NCBI RefSeq assembly: GCF_004912165.1 | Contig: NZ_STGV01000004.1 | Location: 372,001-436,000, forward strand | Reading direction: 5' to 3' | Origin: Peteryoungia ipomoeae | Lineage (GTDB): Bacteria > Pseudomonadota > Alphaproteobacteria > Rhizobiales > Rhizobiaceae | Length of the DNA stretch: 64,000 nucleotides | Shown here: positions 29,785 to 39,040 of the stretch, piece after piece | Layout: each line of letters opens with the position of its first letter | How positions within the stretch are numbered: the first letter of the stretch is position 1 | The notes under the pieces: model-generated | Databases searched by the model: none | What the model saw: only the letters and a program-made list of their open reading frames with translations | Told to the model about the DNA's origin: nothing | Made by a program: the position numbers and the translations under genes

Positions 29785-31725
29785 TCAGAAGCTCTGACCG
29801 ATTCCGGCATAGATGCCGAAGCGGCTGCCGCCGTCATAGCGTTGCAAGGGCATGGCAACATCGAGCCGAAGCGGCCCGAAAGGTGTCATGTAGCGCAGCC
29901 CCACCCCTGCGCCCATCCGCAGATCGGAAAAGTCGGGAATTGTCTCGTCCGAGGCCGTGCCGATGTCGAGGAAAGGCACGATGCCGATCGTCTCCGTGAC
30001 GGATACCCGTGCTTCAAGGTTGACGGTCGCAAAAGACCGCCCGCCCGTGCCGTCGCCTGCATCCGTATAGGGTGTGATTTCCTGGAAGGAATAACCGCGC
30101 ACCGAGCCGCCGCCGCCGACAAAGAAGCGGCGGGTCGCCGGAATGGCCGAGAGATCGCCGCCGCCGATCAGGCTTCCTGCGGAAAGACGGCCGGCGAGTA
30201 CGAAACGGTCCTCTTCGCCGAAGCCCAAATATCCCGAAATCGATCCTTCGACCGAGGTGAAGACCGTCTGGTCAAAGAACTCGTAGCTTGGCGTGATGGT
30301 CACCGTGCCATAGTGACCTTCGGTCGGGTTCAGCCGGTTGTCGCGGGTATCGCGTGCATAACCGATGGGGACACCGAAGGTGAGATAGGTATTGCCGTCG
30401 GCGAAGGCGTCATCGATGCTGTCATAGGCGATTGAAACGCCGGCATTCACCTTGTCCTGATCAGTGATCTCGTAGGAGAGCCCAATCTTTCCGGTAATGG
30501 TTGCCGCATCGTAGAAATCGGTGGTGACGCTGCTGCCCTTGATGCTCGCCTCCAGCGTCGCCGAGGGAAAGAAGGCGCCCGGCTTGATGAAGGTGATGCC
30601 GGCATTGTAGTCGAGCGCCGAGAGATCATCGATGCTCTTTGCCTCGCCCAGACCGCGGATTGCGCCTTCGATACGCAGGGATTCCGCCTGGCCGAACAGA
30701 TTGCGGTGGCCCCAATAGCCTTCAAAGCCAGCACCATCCAGCGATGAGTAGCTGGCACCCACGCCGAAATAGCGGTGCTTGCCTTCCGAGACGGTGATGC
30801 CGATCGGCAGGCTGCCATCGTCGGCCAGGCTCTCAGCCTCGTTTATGGTGACGGAAGAAAAGGTGCCGAGCATGCGCAAACGCTCCGCCGCCTTGCGCAA
30901 TTGCTCGGGAGAATAGGTGTCGCCGGGGCGAAGGCGCGAATAGCGTGCGATGAAGGCGGAATCGACGGTGCGGGCGCCGCGCACGGTCACGCTTCCAAGC
31001 GGCGCGACGGGGCCGGCTTCGACGCCGATGGTAACATTGACGGTCTTTGTCCGGTGGTCGGCCACGACATGCCTTTCGCGGACCTCGGTCAGCGGCCGCC
31101 CTTCGGCCTTCAACTGTTCGGACATTGCCTCCGTGGCACGCAGGATCTTCAGCGAGCCGGCATTTTCACCGGGCACGAGATCGAATTCCGCCGGATCGAG
31201 CCGCGCTGCATCATCTTGCAGTGTGATCTGGCCAAGGGTGAACGGCTCGCCTGGCTGAACGGTGATCGTCACAGGCACCGGGCGGGATCGATCAAATGTT
31301 GGATTGGGCGGCAATGAATCGAGGTCGCGGCCGTCGATGAACACCTTGACGATGCCGCCATAGAGAGACTGTTCGTACAGGGTGGCGATAAGGCGGTCCC
31401 GATCGTCCTTCGCCTTGATGACGAGACCAAGATCGCCAGAAACAGGCTTTTCCTCATCCGCCAACAGCAGCGACGTATTCTCCAGCGACTTTTTCAATGC
31501 GCGGTCGGCAGCACCAGTCTCAAGCGTGATGGTGTAGTCCAAGGGGTCAATGACATCCCTGTCCTCATCGTCGCCGCCGAAGAGCTTGATTCCGAAAATT
31601 TCAAAGGCTGAAGCGGGCGCAGCGTGAAAAGGTCCCAGACCGATGGGGAAGACCACTGCCGCGGCAAGGGCGTAACGCAACGCTTTACTGTCTGTCCGCA
31701 AGGTCAATCCACTCAGTCTTCGCAT
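29785..31725 (-). CDS. tamA: Translocation and assembly module outer membrane protein TamA
   Basis: The product of 646 aa has a signal peptide (ALAAAVVFPIGLGPFHAAPA, then SAFE), POTRA domains, and a C-terminal Omp85 barrel that ends in Phe (YAGIGQSF), as outer membrane barrels do. A barrel segment of Omp85 type is RRFFVGGGGSVRGYSFQE, including the lid-loop (V/I)RG(Y/F) motif. The ATG at 31725 was preferred to one nine codons upstream because GGAG is well placed. It heads the tamA-tamB operon. Confidence 0.93.
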   Translation of the reverse strand: MRRLSGLTLRTDSKALRYALAAAVVFPIGLGPFHAAPASAFEIFGIKLFGGDDEDRDVIDPLDYTITLETGAADRALKKSLENTSLLLADEEKPVSGDLGLVIKAKDDRDRLIATLYEQSLYGGIVKVFIDGRDLDSLPPNPTFDRSRPVPVTITVQPGEPFTLGQITLQDDAARLDPAEFDLVPGENAGSLKILRATEAMSEQLKAEGRPLTEVRERHVVADHRTKTVNVTIGVEAGPVAPLGSVTVRGARTVDSAFIARYSRLRPGDTYSPEQLRKAAERLRMLGTFSSVTINEAESLADDGSLPIGITVSEGKHRYFGVGASYSSLDGAGFEGYWGHRNLFGQAESLRIEGAIRGLGEAKSIDDLSALDYNAGITFIKPGAFFPSATLEASIKGSSVTTDFYDAATITGKIGLSYEITDQDKVNAGVSIAYDSIDDAFADGNTYLTFGVPIGYARDTRDNRLNPTEGHYGTVTITPSYEFFDQTVFTSVEGSISGYLGFGEEDRFVLAGRLSAGSLIGGGDLSAIPATRRFFVGGGGSVRGYSFQEITPYTDAGDGTGGRSFATVNLEARVSVTETIGIVPFLDIGTASDETIPDFSDLRMGAGVGLRYMTPFGPLRLDVAMPLQRYDGGSRFGIYAGIGQSF

Positions 31726-31820
31726 GTCGCTCCATCGCGACACCAGGGCCATGCCTCAGGCCATGTGCAATTTAGGCGCAAATGCGTTGAAAGGGATACC
31801 CGCTTTTTTATTTTTGCCTG

Positions 31821-31850
31821 AAATGGGGCGGGAAGTGTTGCTTCCCGCCC
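31821..31850 (-). terminator. Hairpin terminator after the glycine-zipper lipoprotein gene
   Basis: A ten-base stem (GGGCGGGAAG / CTTCCCGCCC) lies 9 bp downstream of the lipoprotein stop. The T tract after it on the minus strand is poor (ATTTC), so efficiency is uncertain. Confidence 0.55.
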
Positions 31851-31859
31851 ACGATGCCG

Positions 31860-32123
31860 TCAGTAGCGGCGCGGGCAATCGTCGATGTAGCGTCGGCCGT
31901 AACGGTCGCGGTAGTAGCACTGACCCGGCTGTTCCGAGACGTTGCCGATGATGGCGCCCGAGACGCCGCCGATTGCCGCGCCGACAGCTGCGCCACGGAC
32001 GTTGCCGGTCAAGGCGCCGCCGATGATGGCACCGGATGCAGCACCGATGCCGGCGCCCTTTTCCGTCTGCGTGCAGCCAGCGACCGAAAGGCCGACAAGC
32101 ATCAGCACAAGAGCTTTTTTCAT
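31860..32123 (-). CDS. Small glycine-zipper outer membrane lipoprotein
   Basis: The 87-aa protein has a type II signal peptide with lipobox VAGC (Cys17). The mature part is a glycine zipper of GAIIGG / GAAIGG repeats (about residues 24-60), as in OsmB/SlyB-like lipoproteins, followed by CYYRDRYGRRYIDDCPRRY, with two cysteines that could form a disulfide. It most likely sits in the outer membrane as a small envelope-stability protein. It is monocistronic. Confidence 0.85.
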   Translation of the reverse strand: MKKALVLMLVGLSVAGCTQTEKGAGIGAASGAIIGGALTGNVRGAAVGAAIGGVSGAIIGNVSEQPGQCYYRDRYGRRYIDDCPRRY

Positions 32124-32441
32124 CTGATTTCTCTCCTAGATCCACGCGCCCGGTCGTGCCGGCGTCTTGTGATATTAGCCAGCCCGCCCAAGGACATAAT
32201 GCGCATAGCGACCGGCTTTCTTCAGAATACCGTTGATGACAGGAATGTCCATCGTCGTGCCTCACATCCCGAGCGGGTGCGCGATTCATCAGTGATCGAA
32301 GATGAACCCAGGATTTACAGGCAGTCTGATGCTGCGATGCGGTACACAATTTTTCGATTGTGACGTTCTGGACGGTTGCACATGTCACACAAAACTCACA
32401 CCATGGCTTCCGTGTCCGGGAGAGACACGAGGAGGAACAAC
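32124..32441. other. Divergent intergenic region, no gene seen
   Basis: These 318 bp lie between the lipoprotein gene (leftward) and the molybdenum hydroxylase operon (rightward) and must hold both promoters. The short frames here have neither a ribosome binding site nor recognisable protein features. I found no FNR-type, EcfG-type or riboswitch-like element. Confidence 0.6.
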
Positions 32442-32930
32442 ATGGCTAAAGTGACACTGACGGTGAATGGCCGGACAGTGAGCGGAGAGTGCGAGGATCG
32501 CACCCTGCTCGTGCATTTCATTCGCGAGAAACTTGGTCTGACGGGAACGCATGTGGGCTGCGATACCACCCAGTGCGGGACCTGCGTCGTTCACATGGAC
32601 GGCAAGTCGATCAAGAGCTGTTCGATCCTGGCCGTTCAGGCTGCGGGATCGTCGATCACGACGATTGAAGGTATCTCTTCCGGCGGCGAGCTGCATCCGG
32701 TGCAGGCAGCCTTCAAGGAGCATCACGGCCTGCAATGCGGCTTCTGCACGCCGGGCATGGTGATGACGGCGCTTGACATGATCTGTCGCCACAATGGTGC
32801 GCTCGACGAAGCCACCGTCCGCCACGAGCTCGAAGGCAATATCTGTCGCTGCACGGGCTACCACAACATCGTCAAGGCCGTGCTTTCGGCCAATGAAGCC
32901 ATGACCGCCGGCCGCCAGGCCGCCGAATAA
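32442..32930 (+). CDS. Molybdenum hydroxylase, small [2Fe-2S] subunit (CoxS-like)
   Basis: The 162-aa subunit carries two [2Fe-2S] clusters: a plant-ferredoxin type (Cys40, 45, 48, 60) and a helical one (Cys99, 102, 135, 137 in CGFCTPGM and CRCTGY). It moves electrons from the molybdenum site to FAD. The ATG at 32442 follows GAGGAGGAA. The large and medium subunits follow on the same strand, giving a CoxS-CoxL-CoxM order. Confidence 0.93.
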   Translation: MAKVTLTVNGRTVSGECEDRTLLVHFIREKLGLTGTHVGCDTTQCGTCVVHMDGKSIKSCSILAVQAAGSSITTIEGISSGGELHPVQAAFKEHHGLQCGFCTPGMVMTALDMICRHNGALDEATVRHELEGNICRCTGYHNIVKAVLSANEAMTAGRQAAE

Positions 32931-33044
32931 GGACTTCGGCAGTTCCGGTCGCCGCGACCGAGACCTGACCAAGGCCTCTGTGATGCCGACTGCAATTGCC
33001 TCTGTCCGTCTGCCTGAAGTCCTGTTTCTCTGGAGGAGAAGACA

Positions 33045-35411
33045 ATGGGTGTTGAAGGAATCGGCGCGCGCGTGGCGCGCAAGGAAGACAAGCGTTTTCT
33101 GACCGGCAAGGGCCGGTATACCGACGACATGGTCGTCCCCGGCATGAAATATGCCTATTTCGTCCGGTCGCCCTATGCGCATGCGAAGATCACGTCGATC
33201 GATGTCACCGCTGCCAAGGCCATGCCTGGCGTCATCGACGTTCTCGACGGCAAGCAGCTTTTGGCCGATGGCATCGGCAATCTGATCTGCGGCTGGATGA
33301 TCCATTCCAAGGACGGCACGCCGATGAAGATGGGCGCCTGGCGTCCGCTGGCGCATGAGACCGTGCGCTATGTCGGGGATGCGGTGGCCATCGTGATTGC
33401 CGCCAGCATCAGCGAGGCACGCGATGCGTCCGAAGCGGTGGTCGTCGACTACGAGGAACTGCCTGTTGTCACCGGTGCCGTGGATGCTCTTAAACCCGGC
33501 GCGCCCGAGCTTCATCCGGAAGCCCCCGGCAACCTGATCTTCGATTGGGAGATCGGTGACAGCGCGGCTGCCGATGCCGCGATTGCCAGTGCTGCTCATG
33601 TCACCGAGATCGACATCTTCAACAACCGCTTGTCGCCGAACCCGATGGAGCCGCGTGCGACGCTCGGCATCTACGACACGGCGGAAGACCACTATACCTG
33701 CTACACGACCTCGCAGAACCCGCATGTCGCGCGTCTGGTGATGAGCGCCTTCTACAATGTCGCACCGGAAAACAAGCTGCGCGTCATCGCGCCCGATGTC
33801 GGCGGCGGCTTCGGCTCGAAGATCTACATCTATCCGGAAGAGGTCGTCTGTCTCTGGGCTTCCAAGAAAACCGGCGTGCCGGTCAAGTGGACCTCCGATC
33901 GGACCGAGGCCTTCCTCACCGATGCGCATGGCCGCGACCATGTCTCCAAGGTCAAGATGGCCTTCGACAAGGACCACAGGATCATCGGGCTCAAGGTCGA
34001 TACGATCGCCAATCTCGGCGCCTACATGTCGCTCTTTTCCTCTTCGGTGCCGACCTATCTCTACGCCACGCTGCTGTCGGGTCAGTATGCGATCCCCGCG
34101 ATCCATGCGAATGTCCGGACGGTCTATACCAACACGGTGCCAGTCGATGCCTATCGCGGGGCCGGGCGTCCGGAAGCAACCTATCTGCTTGAGCGCACCG
34201 TCGAAACGGCAGCGCGCGAACTCGGTGTTTCGCCGGCTGAGCTGCGCCGCAAGAACTTCGTGCGAACCTTCCCGTACCAGACGCCCGTGATCATGTGCTA
34301 CGACGCCGGCGATTACGACGCCTCGCTGGAAGCCGCGATGTCTGCCGCCGACTGGAACGGTTTCCCGGCCCGCAAAGCGGAGGCCGCCAATCGTGGCAAG
34401 CTGCGCGGCATCGGCATGAGCTGCTATATCGAGGCCTGCGGCATCGCGCCGTCGGCTGCGGTCGGTTCGCTCGGTGCTGGCGTAGGCTTGTGGGAGTCTG
34501 CCGAGGTAAGGGTCAATGCGGTCGGAACGGTCGAGGTGCTGACCGGCTCGCACAGCCATGGGCAGGGGCATGAAACCACCTTCGCCCAGCTCGTTGCTGA
34601 GCGCCTCGGTGTGCCGATCGACAATGTCTCGATCGTGCACGGCGATACCGACAAGGTGCAGATGGGCATGGGCACCTACGGGTCCCGCTCCGGTGCCGTC
34701 GGCATGTCCGCCATCGTCAAGGCGCTCGACAAGGTCGAATCGAAGGCGAAGAAGATCGCCGCGCATCTGATGGAGGCCGACGAAAGCGACATCGTAATCG
34801 ACAATGGCGAGTTGAAGGTCGCCGGCACGGACAAGTCTGTGCCATGGTTCCAGGTGGCGCTCGCGGCCTATACCGCACACAACCTGCCATCCGGCATGGA
34901 GCCGGGCCTGAAGGAAGGCGCCTTCTACGATCCGTCGAACTTCACCTTCCCGGCCGGTTGCTATATCGCGGAAGTCGAGGTCGACCCGGAAACCGGCAAG
35001 ACCGACATCGTCCAATTCGTCGCGGCCGATGATTTCGGCAATATCATCAATCCGATGATCGTCGAAGGTCAGGTGCATGGGGGTATCGCGCAGGGCATCG
35101 GCCAAGCGCTGCTCGAAGGCGTTCACTACGATCCGCAGACGGGCCAGCTTTTGACCGCGAGCTACATGGACTATGCCATGCCGCGCGCCGATGACCTGCC
35201 GTCGTTCAACGTCTCGCATCAGAACACGCCTTGCCCGGGCAATCCGCTCGGCATTAAGGGGTGCGGTGAGGCCGGCGCCATCGGTTCGCCGCCGGCGCTG
35301 ATCAACGCGATCACGGATGCGATCGGCAACAACAATCTCAACATGCCGGCGACGCCGCTTGCCGTCTGGAGTGCGCTCCGGGCCAATGCGACGCGTCAGG
35401 CCGCCGAATAA
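33045..35411 (+). CDS. Molybdenum hydroxylase, large molybdopterin subunit (form II CODH-like)
   Basis: The 788-aa protein belongs to the xanthine oxidase family. The active-site loop reads AYRGAGR at residues 369-375; true CO dehydrogenases (form I) have AYRCSFR with the Cu-binding cysteine. The protein is therefore form II, whose members are often annotated CoxL but whose substrates are mostly unknown. Other Moco segments are GGGFGSKIYIYPEE and the C-terminal GCGEAGAIGSPPALINAI with the catalytic Glu. It starts with ATG after GGAGGAG and is 114 bp from the small subunit gene and 14 bp from the FAD subunit gene. Confidence 0.9.
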   Translation: MGVEGIGARVARKEDKRFLTGKGRYTDDMVVPGMKYAYFVRSPYAHAKITSIDVTAAKAMPGVIDVLDGKQLLADGIGNLICGWMIHSKDGTPMKMGAWRPLAHETVRYVGDAVAIVIAASISEARDASEAVVVDYEELPVVTGAVDALKPGAPELHPEAPGNLIFDWEIGDSAAADAAIASAAHVTEIDIFNNRLSPNPMEPRATLGIYDTAEDHYTCYTTSQNPHVARLVMSAFYNVAPENKLRVIAPDVGGGFGSKIYIYPEEVVCLWASKKTGVPVKWTSDRTEAFLTDAHGRDHVSKVKMAFDKDHRIIGLKVDTIANLGAYMSLFSSSVPTYLYATLLSGQYAIPAIHANVRTVYTNTVPVDAYRGAGRPEATYLLERTVETAARELGVSPAELRRKNFVRTFPYQTPVIMCYDAGDYDASLEAAMSAADWNGFPARKAEAANRGKLRGIGMSCYIEACGIAPSAAVGSLGAGVGLWESAEVRVNAVGTVEVLTGSHSHGQGHETTFAQLVAERLGVPIDNVSIVHGDTDKVQMGMGTYGSRSGAVGMSAIVKALDKVESKAKKIAAHLMEADESDIVIDNGELKVAGTDKSVPWFQVALAAYTAHNLPSGMEPGLKEGAFYDPSNFTFPAGCYIAEVEVDPETGKTDIVQFVAADDFGNIINPMIVEGQVHGGIAQGIGQALLEGVHYDPQTGQLLTASYMDYAMPRADDLPSFNVSHQNTPCPGNPLGIKGCGEAGAIGSPPALINAITDAIGNNNLNMPATPLAVWSALRANATRQAAE

Positions 35412-35425
35412 GGGAGGAGAGGATC

Positions 35426-36226
35426 ATGCAGCTCTATTCGACAAGCTATCATCGTGCCTCTTCCCTTGACGACGCCGGACAACTGCTCGCCGGTGCCGAA
35501 GACGGCAAATTCATCGCCGGTGGCCAGACGCTGATCGCGGCACTCAAGCAGCGTCTTGCCCAGCCATCCGATCTCGTCGATCTCCGGCATATCGAGGCGC
35601 TCAAGGGCATTTCGGTCGAGGGACGGCGCGTCACCATCGGCGCCGCCGTCACCCACGCGGAGGTGGCCTCTTCGGCCGCCATCCGGGCCGTCTGCCCGGC
35701 GATTTGTCATCTTGCCTCGATGATTGGCGACCCGCATGTGCGCCACATGGGCACGATCGGCGGATCCGTTGCCAATGACGATCCGGCGGCGGACTATCCC
35801 TCCGCCGTGCTCGGCCTGGGGGCAACCGTCGTGACGAACAGCCGTGAAATCGCGGCGGATGACTTCTTCGTCGGTCTCTTCGAAACGGCACTCGCCGAGG
35901 ACGAGATCATCACCGCTATCCGCTTCGACGCAGCGGACAAGGCCGGTTATGCCAAGTTCGCCAATCCGGCATCGCGCTATGCGATGACCGGCGTCTTCGT
36001 CTCGAAGGGGCCTGGCGGCGTGCGTGTCGCCGTGACAGGTGCCGGATCGAATGGCGTTTTTCGCCATTCAGGGCTTGAGGCGGCACTTTCGGCCAACTGG
36101 TCGCCGGAAGCCGTTGCCGGTGTCGAGATCGATTCGTCGGAGCTGATGTCGGACCTGCACTGCACGGCCGAATACCGGGCAAACCTCATCCGTGTCATGA
36201 CCAGGCGGGCTGTTCAGGCGTCGTGA
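35426..36226 (+). CDS. Molybdenum hydroxylase, medium FAD-binding subunit (CoxM-like)
   Basis: The 266-aa subunit binds FAD through the typical motifs AGGQTLIAALKQRL (near 32-45) and MGTIGGSVANDDPAADYP (near 108-125). It completes the three-subunit hydroxylase and passes electrons to an external acceptor. No CoxD/E/F-like accessory genes are next to it, in contrast to true CO dehydrogenase clusters; a terminator follows 26 bp later. Confidence 0.92.
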   Translation: MQLYSTSYHRASSLDDAGQLLAGAEDGKFIAGGQTLIAALKQRLAQPSDLVDLRHIEALKGISVEGRRVTIGAAVTHAEVASSAAIRAVCPAICHLASMIGDPHVRHMGTIGGSVANDDPAADYPSAVLGLGATVVTNSREIAADDFFVGLFETALAEDEIITAIRFDAADKAGYAKFANPASRYAMTGVFVSKGPGGVRVAVTGAGSNGVFRHSGLEAALSANWSPEAVAGVEIDSSELMSDLHCTAEYRANLIRVMTRRAVQAS

Positions 36227-36252
36227 GGGGCCTATATCCGCAGGGAATGATG

Positions 36253-36281
36253 AGAAAGGGCGGCTTCGGTCGCCCTTTCTT
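36253..36281 (+). terminator. Rho-independent terminator after the molybdenum hydroxylase operon
   Basis: The stem AAAGGGCG / CGCCCTTT around GCTTCGGT is followed by CTT. It sits between the medium subunit gene and the hemA promoter region. Confidence 0.75.
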
Positions 36282-36289
36282 GCAGAAGC

Positions 36290-36303
36290 TTGACGCAGAT
36301 CAA
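36290..36303 (+). promoter_or_regulatory. Candidate FNR/FixK (anaerobox) site upstream of hemA
   Basis: The sequence TTGAC-GCAG-ATCAA differs by one base from the FNR/FixK/FnrN consensus TTGAT-N4-ATCAA. It lies 147 bp upstream of the hemA ATG. FNR-type control of hemA is known in other alphaproteobacteria, for instance by FnrL in Rhodobacter. The match is seen; occupancy is inferred. Confidence 0.6.
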
Positions 36304-36450
36304 GTTTCACGCCCCGTAATCCATTAGGATTTCCATGAGAAAGTTCTGAAATTCGCGCCATTTGTCGCAGTTTAGAATGAATATACAGAAGCAGGGTTGA
36401 CCGAAGCGCCGGACGGACCCAAAAGAAGCTGAAAGACTGGAGTGACAGGC

Positions 36451-37665
36451 ATGGATTTCGAGGCGTTTTTCAAGGATCAGCTGGCGGGGCTTCACGAGGA
36501 AGGCCGCTACCGCGTCTTTGCAGACCTGGAACGCCAGCGCGGCAACTTCCCGCGCGCGACCCGCTACACCGAAAATGGCACCCAGGAGGTGACCGTCTGG
36601 TGTTCGAACGATTACCTCGGCATGGGCCAGAACCAGCTCGTTATCGACGCCATGAAGCAGGCGATTGACGACTGTGGCGCCGGTGCCGGCGGCACCCGCA
36701 ATATCTCCGGCACCAATCACTACCACGTCCTGCTTGAGCGCGAACTCGCTGACCTGCACGGCAAGGAATCGGCGCTGATCTTCACCTCGGGTTATGTGTC
36801 GAACTGGGCAGCGCTTGGCACGCTCGGCGCCAAGATCCCGGGTCTCATCATTTTCTCCGACGCGCTCAACCACGCTTCGATGATCGAAGGCATCCGCCAC
36901 TCGAAGGCCGAGCGCGTCATCTGGAAGCACAACGACGTCAAGGATCTGGAAGCCAAGCTTGCCGCTGCCGATCCCAAGGCGCCGAAAATGATCGCGTTCG
37001 AGTCCGTCTATTCGATGGATGGCGATATCGCGCCGATCAAGGAAATCTGCGATCTCGCCGACAAGTATGGCGCGATGACCTATCTCGATGAAGTGCATGC
37101 GGTCGGTATGTATGGCGCGCATGGTGGCGGTATTGCCGAGCGCGAAGGCCTGATGGACCGCCTGACGATCATCGAAGGCACGCTTGGCAAGGCCTTCGGC
37201 GTCATGGGCGGCTATATCGCCGCCTCGACCGCGCTTTGCGATTTCGTCCGCTCCTTTGCTTCGGGCTTCATCTTCACGACGGCCCTGCCGCCTGCGCTCG
37301 CTGCCGGTGCGGTTGCCTCTATCCGCCATCTGAAGACCAGCCAGATCGAGCGCTTCGCTCATCAGGAGCGCGTGCGTCGCCTGCGCCACATGCTCGATGC
37401 CGCCGGCATCCCGCACATGCCGAACCCCAGCCATATCGTGCCGGTGATGGTCGGCGATGCCGCCAAGTGCAAGTGGATCTCAGACCTGCTGCTCGACAAC
37501 TGTTCCATCTATGTGCAGCCGATCAACTATCCGACGGTGCCGAAAAAGACCGAGCGGCTGCGCATCACGCCGACGCCACTGCATTCCGACGCCGATCTCG
37601 AACATCTCGTCGGTTCGCTGCATCAGCTCTGGTCGCGCTGTGCCCTGGCGCGCGCGGTTGCGTGA
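36451..37665 (+). CDS. hemA: 5-aminolevulinate synthase
   Basis: The 404-aa PLP enzyme condenses glycine and succinyl-CoA to 5-aminolevulinate, the first step of the C4 route to haem and cobalamin. The PLP lysine is Lys247 in TLGKAFG, Asp213 lies in DEVHAVG, and the glycine-rich [13 protein letters not shown] is present. ATG at 36451 follows GGAG and fits the family length; a start three codons earlier is less likely. Regulation by oxygen is suggested by the site upstream. A bidirectional terminator separates it from dxr. Confidence 0.96.
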   Translation: MDFEAFFKDQLAGLHEEGRYRVFADLERQRGNFPRATRYTENGTQEVTVWCSNDYLGMGQNQLVIDAMKQAIDDCGAGAGGTRNISGTNHYHVLLERELADLHGKESALIFTSGYVSNWAALGTLGAKIPGLIIFSDALNHASMIEGIRHSKAERVIWKHNDVKDLEAKLAAADPKAPKMIAFESVYSMDGDIAPIKEICDLADKYGAMTYLDEVHAVGMYGAHGGGIAEREGLMDRLTIIEGTLGKAFGVMGGYIAASTALCDFVRSFASGFIFTTALPPALAAGAVASIRHLKTSQIERFAHQERVRRLRHMLDAAGIPHMPNPSHIVPVMVGDAAKCKWISDLLLDNCSIYVQPINYPTVPKKTERLRITPTPLHSDADLEHLVGSLHQLWSRCALARAVA

Positions 37666-37690
37666 TCGAAATTAAAACTTCGGAAAATGA

Positions 37691-37722
37691 AAAACGGGCT
37701 GTGGTGACGCGGCCCGTTTTTC
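37691..37722. terminator. Bidirectional terminator between hemA and dxr
   Basis: The stem AAAACGGGC / GCCCGTTTT has T runs after it on both strands. It lies 25 bp after hemA and 24 bp before the end of the convergent dxr gene. Confidence 0.85.
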
Positions 37723-37745
37723 TTTGATGCTCTGACTTCTGCCCG

Positions 37746-38930
37746 TCAGCGCTCGCGAGCGGCAATCACATCCGCCGCCTTCAGCCGTGCCTCGCGGTCA
37801 ACAGTGAAAACCTCATCGATGCTCGCTGGCGCGGAGATGGCCGTCATCTCATCCATCACGGCCTCCACCACGTCGGCCATATCGAGAAAGCGGATTCGTT
37901 CCTCAACGAATGCATTAAAGGCGGTTTCTTCGGCGGCGTTGAGGATCGCGCCTTGCGCGCCGCCGCGTTCAAGCGCTGTTCGCGCAAGCCGGATGGCCGG
38001 AAAACGGGCCTCATCCGGCGCCTCGAAATCAAGCCGTGCGATCTTGGCAAAGTCCAATCGGTCAACGTTAAGCGCCGGGCGTTTCGGATAGGTCAGCGCA
38101 TAGCCGATGGCGGTGCGCATGTCCGGCACGCCGAGCTGGGCAATGACGGATCCGTCCGTGTAGCCCACCATCGAATGGACGATCGACTGCGGATGCACGA
38201 TCACCTCGATCTGGTCCGGCCGGACATCGAAGAGGTGCTTCGCCTCGATCATCTCCAGCGCCTTGTTGAACATCGAGGCGCTGCCGACGGAAATCTTCAA
38301 CCCCATGGACCAGTTCGGATGGGTGCGGGCGGTCTGCACGGTAACATTCGCCATCTGCTCGCGGCTTTGGCTGCGGAACGGGCCACCGGAGGCCGTCAGG
38401 ACGATGCGTTCGACCGCGTGACGCTGGTCTGTTTCCAGACATTGGAAGATAGCCGAATGTTCGCTGTCGACCGGGATGAGGCGCCCGCCACCCGCCTTCA
38501 CCGCATCGACGAACAGGTTGCCTCCGGTCACCAGGCATTCCTTGTTGGCAAGCGCGATATCTGCGCCGCGGGCTGCCGCGCGAAGCGTGGGAGCAAGACC
38601 TGCAGTGCCGACGATAGCAGCCATGACCCAGTCGGCATTCAGATCGGCGGCTTCCATCAGGCCGGAAACGCCGGCGGCCACATCGATACCTGTTCCTGCC
38701 AGCAAATCCTTCAGCGCCATATACTGGCTTTCGTCGGCCGTCACCGCGAGCTTCGCGCCAAAACGCCTGGCCTGCTCGGCGAGCAGATCGAGATTGCCGT
38801 TGCCGGTGAGCGCCATCACGTCGAATTCGTCGCGCCCGCCCAGCTGGTCGATCACGTCAAGCGTGCTGACGCCGATGGATCCGGTCGAGCCGAGAACGGA
38901 GAGACGGCGAGGCCGGTCGTGGTCGATCAT
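37746..38930 (-). CDS. dxr: 1-deoxy-D-xylulose 5-phosphate reductoisomerase
   Basis: The 394-aa NADPH enzyme makes 2-C-methylerythritol 4-phosphate in the MEP isoprenoid pathway. The NADPH motif is LGSTGSIGVSTLDVI near residues 13-27; the metal and substrate residues lie in IPVDSEHSAIFQCL, and LTASGGPFR and MGLKISVGSASMFNKALE are diagnostic. In many rhizobia this is a second dxr copy outside the rseP-linked locus; whether another exists here cannot be seen. It is divergent from the P-type ATPase. Confidence 0.95.
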   Translation of the reverse strand: MIDHDRPRRLSVLGSTGSIGVSTLDVIDQLGGRDEFDVMALTGNGNLDLLAEQARRFGAKLAVTADESQYMALKDLLAGTGIDVAAGVSGLMEAADLNADWVMAAIVGTAGLAPTLRAAARGADIALANKECLVTGGNLFVDAVKAGGGRLIPVDSEHSAIFQCLETDQRHAVERIVLTASGGPFRSQSREQMANVTVQTARTHPNWSMGLKISVGSASMFNKALEMIEAKHLFDVRPDQIEVIVHPQSIVHSMVGYTDGSVIAQLGVPDMRTAIGYALTYPKRPALNVDRLDFAKIARLDFEAPDEARFPAIRLARTALERGGAQGAILNAAEETAFNAFVEERIRFLDMADVVEAVMDEMTAISAPASIDEVFTVDREARLKAADVIAARER

Positions 38931-39040
38931 GCTGCTAATGTCCGGTTGCTTGAGCCTGTGAAGGCTCTACAAGGGAAAGGCAAGACCAGCAAGAGAGGTC
39001 AGTTTTGGCCGTTCGACAACATGCGCCCGGGAAGGTGAGG

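Noticed and set aside
32385..35219. 944-codon open frame antisense to the molybdenum hydroxylase genes
   Set aside because: The same shadow effect; it spans two real genes and their gap and has no ribosome binding site or domain.
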